In this document: one piece after another, positions 17,476-25,379 of the stretch | Position numbering within the stretch: the stretch's first letter is position 1 | Layout of the letters: every line of letters starts with the position of its first letter | Assembly: GCA_027077795.1 (NCBI GenBank) | Contig: JALWTT010000015.1 | Location: 124,001 to 188,000, forward strand | From: Thermotogaceae bacterium | GTDB taxonomy: Bacteria > Thermotogota > Thermotogae > Thermotogales > Thermotogaceae | Direction: 5' to 3' | Length of the DNA: 64,000 nt | Translations under genes and position numbers: made by a program | Notes under the pieces: generated by a model | The model's input: only the letters and a program-made list of their open reading frames with translations | Database searches by the model: none | Told to the model about the DNA's origin: nothing

Positions 17476-17577
17476 AGAGAAAAAGGCTCTGATGAGGTAT
17501 CAGAAAAAAGAGTGTTAGTGGATCTCAACAAAGGTGGAGAAATTGCGGTCATCGAGATGCTGGATAACTTGAGCTGA
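17476..17577 (+). pseudogene. DUF2283-like C-terminal remnant directly behind the hexosaminidase stop
   Basis: In frame with the hexosaminidase and directly after its stop codon, a 33-codon stretch reads SDEVSEKRVLVDLNKGGEIA followed by VIEMLDNLS and a stop. This resembles the second half of DUF2283 proteins (VLVDYDxxGEIVGIEIL...). The N-terminal half and any start with a ribosome-binding site are missing. I interpret it as debris of a small gene truncated at its 5' end. Confidence 0.5.
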
Positions 17578-17723
17578 TACGTCTTTACTTTGGTGCAAAT
17601 GAAGAAGCGGTATGGGACATAGTGAAAGAAAATGCTCCCGCACTATTTGAGAACTTGAACGCTATAGTCAAAAACGAGAGTCATATTGTGAACTGGAAAA
17701 ATATCTTGAAAAATGATCCCTAG
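17568..17723 (+). pseudogene. Uncharacterised coding remnant
   Basis: A 51-codon open stretch in another frame reads LELIRLYFGANEEAVWDIVK, continues with a helical, protein-like sequence, and ends at TAG 17721-17723. It has no plausible start codon with a ribosome-binding site, so it is likely the C-terminal end of a lost gene. I do not recognise the family. Together with the DUF2283-like piece it fills the gap between the hexosaminidase gene and the tRNAs. Confidence 0.4.
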
Positions 17724-17734
17724 GTTGATACAAT
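17706..17734 (+). promoter_or_regulatory. Promoter of the tRNA cluster
   Basis: TTGAAA (17706-17711) and TACAAT (17729-17734) are separated by exactly 17 bp, 13 bp before the first tRNA. This is one of the best promoter matches in the window. It may also drive infC, because no terminator is seen between tRNA-Lys and the infC leader. Confidence 0.75.
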
Positions 17735-17746
17735 CTCCGCCGGTGT

Positions 17747-17823
17747 GGGGGCGTAGCTCAGCTCGGGAGAGCGCTACCATGGCACGGTAGAGGTCGTGGG
17801 TTCAAGTCCCATCGCCTCCACCA
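17747..17823 (+). tRNA. tRNA-Ala (anticodon GGC)
   Basis: The 7-bp acceptor stem GGGGGCG/CGCCTCC, D-arm AGCTC...GAGC, anticodon stem CTACC/GGTAG with loop ATGGCAC, and a T-arm with GGTTCAAGT all fold. CCA is encoded. The anticodon is GGC, which reads GCC/GCU alanine codons. Confidence 0.97.
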
Positions 17824-17862
17824 GTCGAGAAGGTCCTTGATGTGCTAAAATAGCTCATAGGT

Positions 17863-17937
17863 GCCCCTGTAGTTCAACGGATAGAACGGCGGATTCCTAA
17901 TCCGCAAATGGGGGTTCGATTCCTCCCAGGGGCACCA
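17863..17937 (+). tRNA. tRNA-Arg (anticodon CCT)
   Basis: The acceptor stem GCCCCTG pairs with CAGGGGC. The anticodon stem GCGGA/TCCGC encloses TTCCTAA, giving anticodon CCT for AGG. The T-arm is GGTTCGATT and CCA is encoded. AGG and AGA are abundant in the genes of this window, so this is a heavily used tRNA. Confidence 0.97.
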
Positions 17938-17947
17938 AAGGAGAGGT

Positions 17948-18023
17948 GGGCCGTTAGCTCAATAGGTAGAGCACCTGACTCTTAATCAGGGGGCTGCAGG
18001 TTCGAGTCCTGCACGGCCCACCA
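17948..18023 (+). tRNA. tRNA-Lys (anticodon CTT)
   Basis: The acceptor stem GGGCCGT pairs with ACGGCCC. The anticodon stem CCTGA/TCAGG encloses CTCTTAA, giving anticodon CTT for AAG. The T-arm is GGTTCGAGT and CCA is encoded. It lies 15 nt before the first hairpin of the infC leader. Confidence 0.97.
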
Positions 18024-18037
18024 TTTTTGTAAAAAGC

Positions 18038-18152
18038 GGAAACCGCCCGGTTTCCCGCCCTTGCTTTCTGAAAGTAAGGGCCAATATTGGTAGAAATTTA
18101 GTCTTGAAGGGGTAGATTAAGGATGAGAGCGGGCGGTTTGCCCGCTTAAATT
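18038..18152 (+). promoter_or_regulatory. infC leader with mutually exclusive hairpins (attenuator)
   Basis: Three elements are seen. Hairpin 1 is GGAAACC/GGTTTCC (18038-18055). Hairpin 2 is CCCTTGCTTT/AAAGTAAGGG (18058-18080). The terminator hairpin lies at 18128-18146. The segment AAACCGCCCG (18040-18049) is perfectly complementary over 10 bp to CGGGCGGTTT (18130-18139), which contains the 5' arm of the terminator. Pairing of these two would destroy both hairpin 1 and the terminator. In Bacillus the infC-rpmI-rplT operon is controlled by L20 acting on such a leader; the same logic is inferred here. Confidence 0.7.
18128..18152 (+). terminator. Leader terminator upstream of infC
   Basis: AGCGGGC and GCCCGCT form a 7-bp stem with loop GGTTT, followed by TAAATTATTTATT. 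The tail is T-rich but broken by A, so termination would be partial. That fits a regulated attenuator better than an operon end. Confidence 0.6.
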
Positions 18153-18175
18153 ATTTATTCTGGGGAGGGGAAAAC

Positions 18176-18703
18176 ATCGCGGATAAAGCAGATCTTCCAA
18201 GAAATGAGCAGATTCACGTTTTAAAAGTAAGGTTGGTTGACGACGATGGAAAGCAACTAGGTGTTATGACGACGAGGAAAGCCATATCTATAGCCAGGGA
18301 GCGAGGGCTTGATTTGGTTTTAGTCGCTCCAAGTGCGGATCCACCAGTGGCGAAGATAATGGACTATGGAAAATACAAGTATGAGGTGCAGAAGAAACTC
18401 AGAGAGACCAAGAAGAAGCAGAAAAAACAGCAGCAAGTTAAGCAGATGAAGTTCAGAGTCAAGATAGATGAACACGATTATCAGACAAAGCTCAACCATA
18501 TAAGGCGATTCCTTGAAGATGGTGCTAGAGTTAGAGTGGCAATAATGTTCATAGGAAGGGAAATTGTTTTCACCGATAAGGGTAAAGAGATACTTGAAAG
18601 AGTTGCTCAGGATGTTTCAGATATTGCAGAAATTGAAGCGGCTCCTAAGCTCGAAGGAAGGGATATGTGGATGACATTGAAACCAAGGAAAAAGGAGGAG
18701 TGA
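18176..18703 (+). CDS. infC: Translation initiation factor IF-3, apparent ATC start codon
   Basis: The 175-residue product has the complete IF-3 N-domain (LPRNEQIHVLKVRLVDDDGK, then MDYGKYKYE). A basic linker (KKKQKKQQQVKQMKFRVKI) and the C-domain with IMFIGREI follow. No ATG, GTG or TTG exists in frame before residue 20 with a usable ribosome-binding site. The first in-frame TTG (18233) would delete the conserved RNEQI region. ATC 18176 sits five bases after GGGGAGGGG and gives the normal family length. IF-3 genes of other bacteria use rare starts (AUU in E. coli) for autoregulation, because IF-3 itself rejects them. The gene heads the infC-rpmI-rplT operon. Confidence 0.93.
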   Translation: MADKADLPRNEQIHVLKVRLVDDDGKQLGVMTTRKAISIARERGLDLVLVAPSADPPVAKIMDYGKYKYEVQKKLRETKKKQKKQQQVKQMKFRVKIDEHDYQTKLNHIRRFLEDGARVRVAIMFIGREIVFTDKGKEILERVAQDVSDIAEIEAAPKLEGRDMWMTLKPRKKEE

Positions 18704-18705
18704 GT

Positions 18706-18909
18706 ATGGCAAAAAACAAGATGAAAACCAACAGAAGTGCCGCAAAGCGCTTTAGGATCACTAGGAATGGAAAAGTGATCAGAGGACATGCATATGCGTG
18801 GCATAAAACTGGCAAGAAGAGGAGAAGTTCTCTCAGAAGGCTCAGAAAAAAAGGCCTCATTTCTTCTGCTGATAAGAATAAGGTGCTAAGGCTCATGGGA
18901 AAGAAGTGA
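18706..18909 (+). CDS. rpmI: 50S ribosomal protein L35
   Basis: The 67-residue, strongly basic protein begins MAKNKMKTNRSAAKRFRIT and has the L35 core RGHAYAWHKTGKKRRSSLRRL. The start ATG 18706 lies seven bases after AGGAGGAG and two bases after the infC stop. Length and order (infC-rpmI-rplT) are standard. Confidence 0.97.
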   Translation: MAKNKMKTNRSAAKRFRITRNGKVIRGHAYAWHKTGKKRRSSLRRLRKKGLISSADKNKVLRLMGKK

Positions 18910-18929
18910 GGAGAGGAGGGTGAACGAAG

Positions 18930-19292
18930 ATGAGAGTCAAAAGAGCGGTCAACGCGAAGAAGAAGAGAAGAAAAGTTCTAAAGGCGGCGAAAGGATATAG
19001 AGGGGCTCTCTCTAGAAGATACAAGCTTGCTAAGCAGATGTACATAAGATCGAGTATGTTTTCCTACAACGAGAGGAAAAAGAAGAAGGGAAATATGCGA
19101 AAACTCTGGATCATTAGAATAAATGCCGCGGCTCGCCAGGAGGGTCTTAAATACAACGAATTCATACACGGCCTCAAGCTTGCAGGGGTTGATATAAACA
19201 GGAAGATGCTGGCGGATTTAGCGGTTAACGACTCAGGTGCTTTTAAGGAGCTCGTGGAGGTTGCAAAGGCAGCCCTTGAGGAGGCGAGATGA
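18930..19292 (+). CDS. rplT: 50S ribosomal protein L20
   Basis: The 120-residue protein has the basic N-terminal tail of L20 ([20 protein letters not shown]) and the globular domain with [20 protein letters not shown] and DRKML-like [13 protein letters not shown]20 is essential for early 50S assembly. In Firmicutes it represses its own operon by binding the infC leader, which makes it the candidate effector for the attenuator upstream. The stop overlaps the start of mrp. Confidence 0.97.
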   Translation: MRVKRAVNAKKKRRKVLKAAKGYRGALSRRYKLAKQMYIRSSMFSYNERKKKKGNMRKLWIIRINAAARQEGLKYNEFIHGLKLAGVDINRKMLADLAVNDSGAFKELVEVAKAALEEAR

Positions 19293-20176
19293 TGAATTCC
19301 AACGCCAGAAGCAGTAAGGGGAATAAGGAAGCTGAGGAGAGAAAGAAACGTTTTATAGAGGCTCAGCAGAGGAAAAAGCGCCTCAAAGAGAAGATGGAGA
19401 GAATCAAGCATAAGATAGCCGTCATGAGTGGAAAAGGGGGAGTTGGTAAGAGTACGGTTGCCGTTAATTTGGCTGTGGCTCTCTCGGAAGAAGGTTATGG
19501 AGTGGGGCTACTGGATCTCGATCTCCATGGGCCGAACGATGTCAGGATGCTAGGATTAAAAGAAAAGCTTTCTGTTGATGAAGGTGAGATAATTCCCGCC
19601 AATTATTCCGAAGGGTTGAAAGTGATATCCATGGCTTTTTTGCTTGAAGAAGGAGCCCCTGTTATTTGGAGAGGACCCATGAAAACCATCGCTATAGAAC
19701 AATTCCTGGCAGATGTCAGATGGGGAGAACTAGATTTCCTGGTGGTAGACCTCCCACCAGGAACAGGAGATGAATCCCTCACCCTCTATCAATCTGTCCC
19801 TGTGGATGGAGCAGTGATAGTCACAACGCCTCAGATAGTGGCCCTGGATGACGTGAGAAGAGCTATGAAATTTGTGATAGAGATGAAGACAGCTCCGTTG
19901 AGCTCTAGCCAGAATACAAGAATACTGGGAATAGTTGAAAATATGTCCTACTTCAGATGTCCAAATGGTGATATAGTTCATCCTTTCGGGGAGGGTGGTG
20001 CTGAGAAGCTTTCGAGGGAGTACGAGGTCCCCGTTCTGGGAAAGATTCCGATGGATCCAAAAGCTCTGGAGTTAATGGATAAAGGTATGCCTCCTGTTTC
20101 GTTTTACAGAGGTACGGAATTTGAAAAGGCTTTCAGGGACATCGTTGGTAATCTCCTTGAGAATTTGAAGGGGTGA
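19289..20176 (+). CDS. mrp: Mrp/NBP35-family Fe-S carrier P-loop ATPase
   Basis: The 295-residue protein has a charged helical N-terminal extension of about 40 residues, then [20 protein letters not shown] (deviant Walker A). [25 protein letters not shown] and [10 protein letters not shown] follow. Mrp proteins carry or transfer iron-sulfur clusters. The usual C-terminal CxxC pair is not visible; only one Cys occurs in the MSYFRCP segment. The start may be ATG 19289 or 19292, after GAGGAGG, overlapping the rplT stop. The charged N-terminal region has no iron-sulfur cysteines. Confidence 0.88.
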   Translation: MMNSNARSSKGNKEAEERKKRFIEAQQRKKRLKEKMERIKHKIAVMSGKGGVGKSTVAVNLAVALSEEGYGVGLLDLDLHGPNDVRMLGLKEKLSVDEGEIIPANYSEGLKVISMAFLLEEGAPVIWRGPMKTIAIEQFLADVRWGELDFLVVDLPPGTGDESLTLYQSVPVDGAVIVTTPQIVALDDVRRAMKFVIEMKTAPLSSSQNTRILGIVENMSYFRCPNGDIVHPFGEGGAEKLSREYEVPVLGKIPMDPKALELMDKGMPPVSFYRGTEFEKAFRDIVGNLLENLKG

Positions 20177-20180
20177 GTTC

Positions 20181-21932
20181 ATGTACAGAACCCACACTTG
20201 TGGTGAACTCAGACTAGATGATGTTGGTAGAAGGGTCACCCTCGCAGGATGGATATCACGAATAAGAGACCTTGGAGGAATAAGATTCCTGATCTTGAGG
20301 GATAGGTATGGAGAGACTCAGCTCGTGGTTACACCTGACTCACCAGCCTATGGAGAAGCGGAAAACCTAGGAAGGGAGTTCGTGGTGAAAGCTTCTGGTG
20401 AGGTGAAGATGCGTCCAAAGGATACCGTGAATCCGAAACTCCCAACTGGAGAAATTGAGGTTTATGTTGACGAACTGACGATTCTCTCACCTTCTAAAAT
20501 GCCGCCGTTCTACCCCGGTGAAGAGGCAAAAGAGGATTTAAGGTTGAGATATCGCTATCTGGATATACGAGGAGGACGGGTTCTGAGAAATCTAGAACTC
20601 CGCCATGAGGTTGCGAAATCCGTGAGAAAGTATCTGAATTCCAAAGGCTTCCTGGAAGTTGAGACTCCATATCTCACCAAGAGTACCCCGGAAGGTGCAC
20701 GTGACTTTCTCGTTCCCTCACGACTCAAAAAAGGGAGCTTCTATGCTCTTCCTCAATCTCCTCAGCTCTTCAAGCAGATATTGATGATTTCCGGAGTGGA
20801 TAGGTATTATCAGCTAGCTAGATGCTTCAGGGATGAGGATCTCAGGGCGGATAGACAACCGGAATTCACCCAGATAGATATAGAAATGTCCTTCGTGGAA
20901 AGGGAGGACATCTTGAACTTAGTTGAAGGGATGATCAGAAATGTTTTCAAAGAGACAATCGGTGTGTCCCTTCCTGAGAGATTTGATAGACTATCTTATG
21001 AAGATGCGATGAACCTCTACGGGTCAGACAAGCCAGATAGAAGGTTTGGAATGGAGATAACAGATTTAACGGAGTTCTTCAGGGACACTAAGTTTAAGAT
21101 AGCGAGAAATATTCTCGATAATGGTGGAATCTCGAAGGGCTTTATAATCCCCAGTTTTGCAGATAGAATGTCTAGGAGGCTGGGAGATGAATTTTCGGCT
21201 TTTGTCAAGGACTACGGATTAGGTGGAATAGTGTGGTTTTCTGTGAAGAACGGCATAAATTCTCCGACGAAGAAGTACCTCTTCAAGGAGTACGAAGGGA
21301 TATCAAAATCCCTGAAGTTGAATGAAGGAGATGTAGTCGTAGTGGCCTTCCATGGCAATTGGGAAGAGCTTTGTAACGGCTTAGGAGCACTTCGTTTAAA
21401 GATAGGGAAAGAGTATTTTCCGCATCTTGGAAAGGGGTTCGATGCTCTCTGGGTAGTGGATTTCCCATTCTTGGAGTGGGATGGTGAGGAAAGCAGATGG
21501 GTTGCCAGGCACCATCCCTTCACTATGCCGGTACTGGAAGATTTGGACAAATACAGGGACGATCCGGGTAAAATCAAGGCTCTAGCGTACGATATAATTA
21601 TAAACGGATACGAGGTCGGTGGAGGGAGTATTAGAATACACAACAGGGAGATCCAAGAGAAAGTGTTCAGCTTGATAGGGTTAACAAAGGAAGAGGCTTT
21701 GGAGAAATTTGGCTTTCTTCTGGATGCCTTTGAGTATGGAGCACCACCTCATGGAGGAATAGCACTAGGTTTGGACAGGTTAGTTGCTATAATAGCTGGT
21801 GAAAAATCTATAAGGGATGTTATAGCCTTTCCAAAAACTGCGAGTGGCATATGCCAACTCACAGGGGCACCATCTAGAGTTGATGAGAGGCAGCTGAGAG
21901 AACTCGGGATAAGGGTGGAGGTGAAGGAATGA
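20181..21932 (+). CDS. aspS: Aspartyl-tRNA synthetase
   Basis: This class II synthetase of 583 residues has an N-terminal OB fold for the anticodon ([23 protein letters not shown]). Motif 2 follows ([23 protein letters not shown]-type region), along with the bacterial-type insertion domain and motif 3 ([16 protein letters not shown]). It charges tRNA-Asp. It begins at ATG 20181, five bases after the mrp stop region, with GAAGGGGTGAG as ribosome-binding site. It ends in a 4-nt overlap with the STAS gene. The aspS-STAS-cmk-ispH order matches Thermotoga. Confidence 0.97.
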   Translation: MYRTHTCGELRLDDVGRRVTLAGWISRIRDLGGIRFLILRDRYGETQLVVTPDSPAYGEAENLGREFVVKASGEVKMRPKDTVNPKLPTGEIEVYVDELTILSPSKMPPFYPGEEAKEDLRLRYRYLDIRGGRVLRNLELRHEVAKSVRKYLNSKGFLEVETPYLTKSTPEGARDFLVPSRLKKGSFYALPQSPQLFKQILMISGVDRYYQLARCFRDEDLRADRQPEFTQIDIEMSFVEREDILNLVEGMIRNVFKETIGVSLPERFDRLSYEDAMNLYGSDKPDRRFGMEITDLTEFFRDTKFKIARNILDNGGISKGFIIPSFADRMSRRLGDEFSAFVKDYGLGGIVWFSVKNGINSPTKKYLFKEYEGISKSLKLNEGDVVVVAFHGNWEELCNGLGALRLKIGKEYFPHLGKGFDALWVVDFPFLEWDGEESRWVARHHPFTMPVLEDLDKYRDDPGKIKALAYDIIINGYEVGGGSIRIHNREIQEKVFSLIGLTKEEALEKFGFLLDAFEYGAPPHGGIALGLDRLVAIIAGEKSIRDVIAFPKTASGICQLTGAPSRVDERQLRELGIRVEVKE

Positions 21933-22261
21933 ACAAGCTGAATATAGATTTCGTAGAGGAGGACGGAAAGCTCATAATAATTGTAAGAGGAGATATAGAT
22001 GCTTATCATTCTGCCGAATTCAAGAAGGCTGTCAGGGAAAAAGTGGAGGTCTTTTCAGGATCAAAGGTTGTTTTAGACTTGTCGAATGTTTCCTATATAG
22101 ATAGTGCAGGGCTCGGCAGTCTCGTTGCTATGCTCAAAGATGCAAGGAATTCGGGAAAAATTTTTTTGCTGGCCTCACTCAAGCCAAACGTTAGAAGGAT
22201 TTTTGAGATGACCAGACTTGACAAGGTTTTCAGGATAGTTGATACGCCGGAGGAGGCATGA
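21929..22261 (+). CDS. STAS-domain anti-sigma factor antagonist
   Basis: The 110-residue single-domain protein matches SpoIIAA/RsbV-type antagonists. The phosphorylatable serine is S59 in [15 protein letters not shown], in the expected turn before helix 2. Partners would be a serine kinase/anti-sigma factor, none of which lie in this window. The start ATG 21929 overlaps the aspS stop (ATGA). Its place in a housekeeping operon is the same as I recall in Thermotoga, where the role is not settled. Confidence 0.9.
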   Translation: MNKLNIDFVEEDGKLIIIVRGDIDAYHSAEFKKAVREKVEVFSGSKVVLDLSNVSYIDSAGLGSLVAMLKDARNSGKIFLLASLKPNVRRIFEMTRLDKVFRIVDTPEEA

Positions 22262-22262
22262 T

Positions 22263-22922
22263 ATGGAGAAGTTTCACATAGCAATAGACGGACCCGCAGG
22301 CTCTGGAAAGACAACCGTTGCAAAGCGGTTGGCGAAGCGTCTGGGGTTTGAATATCTGGATACAGGAGCTATGTACAGGGCTGTCGCCCTGTTTCTTCAT
22401 GAAAATGGGATTCCACCCGAAGATGAAGACAGGATAAACGAGGTTTTATCGAGAAGTAGGATGAGCTTTCACTGTGGAAGGTTGTTCTTAAACGGAAGAG
22501 AAATGGGGGAGGAGATACGTACAGCAGAGGTTGGTATATTGGCGTCAACATATGCAAAGATTCCGATCGTCAGGAAGCATCTCACCAGACTTCAGAGGGA
22601 GATCGCTGATTCCAGAAAAATCGTGGTTGAGGGAAGGGACATAGGAACTGTAGTCCTCCCGGATGCTGAATTGAAGATTTTCCTAACTGCCTCTGTTGAA
22701 GAAAGGGCTAGGCGGAGGTGGAGAGAACTTGCCAAAAAAGGGGAGAATGTCTCGTACGAGGTTATCTTGAAACAGCTTAAGGTTCGAGACGACCAGGATA
22801 GTAAGAGAGAAATCGCTCCATTGAAGCCTGCGGAGGATGCTATCGTTATAGATACAACCAAGGTTACTGTTGAGGAGGTAGTTGGAAGAATAATTGAATT
22901 GGTGGAGGAAAGGTCGAAATGA
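22263..22922 (+). CDS. cmk: Cytidylate kinase
   Basis: The 219-residue protein starts MEKFHIAIDGPAGSGKTTVA, containing the P-loop GPAGSGKT. It also has YLDTGAMYRAVAL (CMP-binding), VVEGRDIGTVVLPDAE and the LID-like region RDDQDSKREIAPLKPA. It phosphorylates CMP and dCMP. ATG 22263 follows CCGGAGGAGG, and the gene overlaps ispH by 4 nt at its end. Confidence 0.97.
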   Translation: MEKFHIAIDGPAGSGKTTVAKRLAKRLGFEYLDTGAMYRAVALFLHENGIPPEDEDRINEVLSRSRMSFHCGRLFLNGREMGEEIRTAEVGILASTYAKIPIVRKHLTRLQREIADSRKIVVEGRDIGTVVLPDAELKIFLTASVEERARRRWRELAKKGENVSYEVILKQLKVRDDQDSKREIAPLKPAEDAIVIDTTKVTVEEVVGRIIELVEERSK

Positions 22923-23773
22923 AGGTGGTTTTGGCCACAGATTATGGATTCTGTTTTGGCGTGAAAAAAGCTGTTGACAGGCTTAGAAAAGGGCTGAAAA
23001 ATTGGGAGATTCACACAGATGGAGACATAGTTCATAACAGAAGAGTTATGGAAAGCTTGGTAAAGGATGGTCTAAAGATAGTTGAAAACGGCAAGGGCGA
23101 AATTTTCGCGATAAGAGCTCATGGTATACCTCCGAAGAAGGCCGAGGAAATCTCCAAGAGATATAATAAGCTCATGGATCTAACTTGTCCCATTGTGAAA
23201 TCACTTTTTGAAAAAGCACTCAGCTGCAGGGAAAGAGGATACGGCGTGGTGGTGTTTGGAAAAGAAGGCCATGCGGAGATGATAGCGCTCAAGGGATACG
23301 TTCCGGATGCCATAGTAACATCTGAGGCTCAGTTCTATGGAATGGAGAATATCTGCGTTCTTTCCCAAACAACCGCTTCTTGGCAAGAATTTTCCGAGTT
23401 CATCTCCGAGCTCGTTCGCTTGAACTTTCCTTCTAAGAAGATTAGTATTATAAACACAGCGTGCCCTGTAACGGTGAACAGGGAGGACGAGGTGGGGAGA
23501 TTATCGGAGAAATGCGACTTGATAGTGGTTGTTGGCGGGAAACACAGTGCTAATACGGGGAAGTTATACAGAATTGCGTCAAGAAAAACTAGAGCAGTTT
23601 GGATAGAATCACCGGATGAAGCTGAGGGAATAGACTTGGACGAGATGGAGTGTGTTGCTATTGTGAGTGGAACTTCCACACCAGCAAGGGATGTTGAAGA
23701 AGTCTACGACAAAATTTTGAGGAGGGGTAAGTATGGAGAAACACGGAGAGATAAGTATGGAAGAGGTTCTTAA
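22919..23773 (+). CDS. ispH: 4-hydroxy-3-methylbut-2-enyl diphosphate reductase
   Basis: The 284-residue LytB/IspH protein makes IPP and DMAPP in the last step of the MEP pathway. Three cysteines that hold the [4Fe-4S] cluster are visible: in YGFCFGVKKAV (C12), in LTCPIVKSL and in NTACPVTVNR. RAHGIPP and SGTSTPA are also present. It overlaps cmk by 4 nt and the S1-domain gene by 41 nt. Together with ispE at 46.8 kb this shows the organism uses the MEP route. Confidence 0.96.
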   Translation: MKVVLATDYGFCFGVKKAVDRLRKGLKNWEIHTDGDIVHNRRVMESLVKDGLKIVENGKGEIFAIRAHGIPPKKAEEISKRYNKLMDLTCPIVKSLFEKALSCRERGYGVVVFGKEGHAEMIALKGYVPDAIVTSEAQFYGMENICVLSQTTASWQEFSEFISELVRLNFPSKKISIINTACPVTVNREDEVGRLSEKCDLIVVVGGKHSANTGKLYRIASRKTRAVWIESPDEAEGIDLDEMECVAIVSGTSTPARDVEEVYDKILRRGKYGETRRDKYGRGS

Positions 23774-25379
23774 AAGTTTAGATGAAATAAAGGGAGATGT
23801 GGGAGAGGTTTTGACTGCAAGAGTCACGGGGAAGATAGAAGACGGACTGGTGGTAGATTTTGGGGGAAAATTTGAAGGCTTTGTTCCTTCCAAAGAGCTT
23901 GTTAAAGAGTTAAGTGATTATAAGGATGGCGATGAATTGAAGCTCCTTTTGTTCAAAATAGATGAGGATGAGGGAAGAGCGTATCTTTCGGAGAGGAGGC
24001 CAATGTTCAGGGAAGTTCTGAACAAGGTTGGTGAAATTTTCGAGTCGGGAGACAAAATCGTCAGAGGAAGAATAGTAGGAGAAGTCAAGGGAGGATACAA
24101 AGTACTCATAGATGAGGTATTGGATGCCTTTCTACCCGGCTCCCAATCTGCTATAAGAAGAGGCGAACCTATTCCAGATGGAGAACTTGAGTTCGAGATA
24201 ATAAATTTTGAAAGGGGAAGAAGAAGGCACAATTTGGTACTCTCAAGAAGAAGCATCCTCGAAAGGAAAAGCAAGGAGCTCTTTGAAAAGATCAAAGTTG
24301 GGGATGAGATCGAAGGGACCGTTGAATCAATCCGAAGATTCGGCGTTTTCGTTAAAATATTTGACGGTATAACGGGACTCCTTCCGAAAAGCGAGGTTTC
24401 CTACTCCAGGGTTGCGAGCTTGAACGATATGTTCAAAGAAGGTGATAGGATTAGGCTCAAAGTCATAGATGTCAACCCGTCTAGTAGAAAGGTAACCTTG
24501 TCACTCAAGGCAACGATGCCTGATCCACTTGAGGAGTTCAAGAGAGAGTATGGCACTGGCAGTAGAGTGTCCGGAACTGTCCTCAGGATAAGGTCTGATG
24601 GATTTACCATGAAGCTCCCGTACGACCTCATCGGATTTGTTCCGATAGAAGAGGTATTCTGGGGAAGGAAGGGAAGAATACGAGACATTCTCAGGGAGAA
24701 GGAAACTGTGGAAGCAGAGGTTATAAATATCGATGACAAAAAGAGGAGAATCCTTCTTTCGTATAAGAAAGCAATGGGGGATCCCTGGGAAAAGATTGAT
24801 GAAGAATATCCCGTTGGAAGCATTCACGAAGGAAAGATAGCCAAAGTTCTTCAAACGGGAGCGATTGTGGAGATAGATAACGGAATATCTGGATTCGTAC
24901 CAATGTCGGAGCTTTCATGGCATTATTTTGATAACCCAAGTGAAGTTGTCAGGGAGAGAAGAAGAGTTAGGGTGAAAATTTTAAGTGTCGATAAGGAGAA
25001 GAGAAGGATGCGCCTTTCCATAAAGCAAGCCATGGAAAATCCTTGGGATAAGGTGGATCTTCCCAAAGGAAGTGTGGTTAAGGGAAGAGTTAGAAGGATC
25101 CTGAACTCAGGTTATGTGATCAGGTTAAAAAGCTATGGTGTAGATGCATTCCTCCCGTCGAACCATGTGGAGGAGGAGCTGAAAAACGGAGACGAAGTCG
25201 AGGCAGTTGTCCTGAGAGTACTGGATGACAGAAGAACGGGTAAGAAGATGATAATAAGTGTCAAGGAACTTGAAGAAATGGAAGCCGTTCAGGAATACAA
25301 GAAAGAAGCGCAGGGAGCACAGAAGAGTCTTGGAAAGATATTGAGGGAAAAGCTTTCCAAGGGGGAAAACAATGGCTGA
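23733..25379 (+). CDS. Multi-S1-domain RNA-binding protein (ribosomal protein S1-like)
   Basis: The 548-residue protein carries five to six tandem S1 OB-fold repeats. Each is recognisable by a GxxxxGxVxxIxxxGxxVxxxxGxxGxxPxSE pattern, for example IEGTVESIRRFGVFVKIFDG and HEGKIAKVLQTGAIVEIDNG. E. coli S1 has six repeats, and Thermotoga S1-like proteins are of similar size. The start ATG 23733 has GAGGAGGGG upstream, which makes a 41-nt overlap with ispH; a second ATG at 23757 with a weaker ribosome-binding site is possible. In some bacteria IspH and S1 are fused, so the tight linkage fits. Confidence 0.88.
   Translation: MEKHGEISMEEVLKSLDEIKGDVGEVLTARVTGKIEDGLVVDFGGKFEGFVPSKELVKELSDYKDGDELKLLLFKIDEDEGRAYLSERRPMFREVLNKVGEIFESGDKIVRGRIVGEVKGGYKVLIDEVLDAFLPGSQSAIRRGEPIPDGELEFEIINFERGRRRHNLVLSRRSILERKSKELFEKIKVGDEIEGTVESIRRFGVFVKIFDGITGLLPKSEVSYSRVASLNDMFKEGDRIRLKVIDVNPSSRKVTLSLKATMPDPLEEFKREYGTGSRVSGTVLRIRSDGFTMKLPYDLIGFVPIEEVFWGRKGRIRDILREKETVEAEVINIDDKKRRILLSYKKAMGDPWEKIDEEYPVGSIHEGKIAKVLQTGAIVEIDNGISGFVPMSELSWHYFDNPSEVVRERRRVRVKILSVDKEKRRMRLSIKQAMENPWDKVDLPKGSVVKGRVRRILNSGYVIRLKSYGVDAFLPSNHVEEELKNGDEVEAVVLRVLDDRRTGKKMIISVKELEEMEAVQEYKKEAQGAQKSLGKILREKLSKGENNG

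Noticed and set aside
17740-18025. Integration (att) site at the tRNA cluster
   Set aside because: No partial tRNA duplicate, integrase gene or direct repeat is seen on either side.
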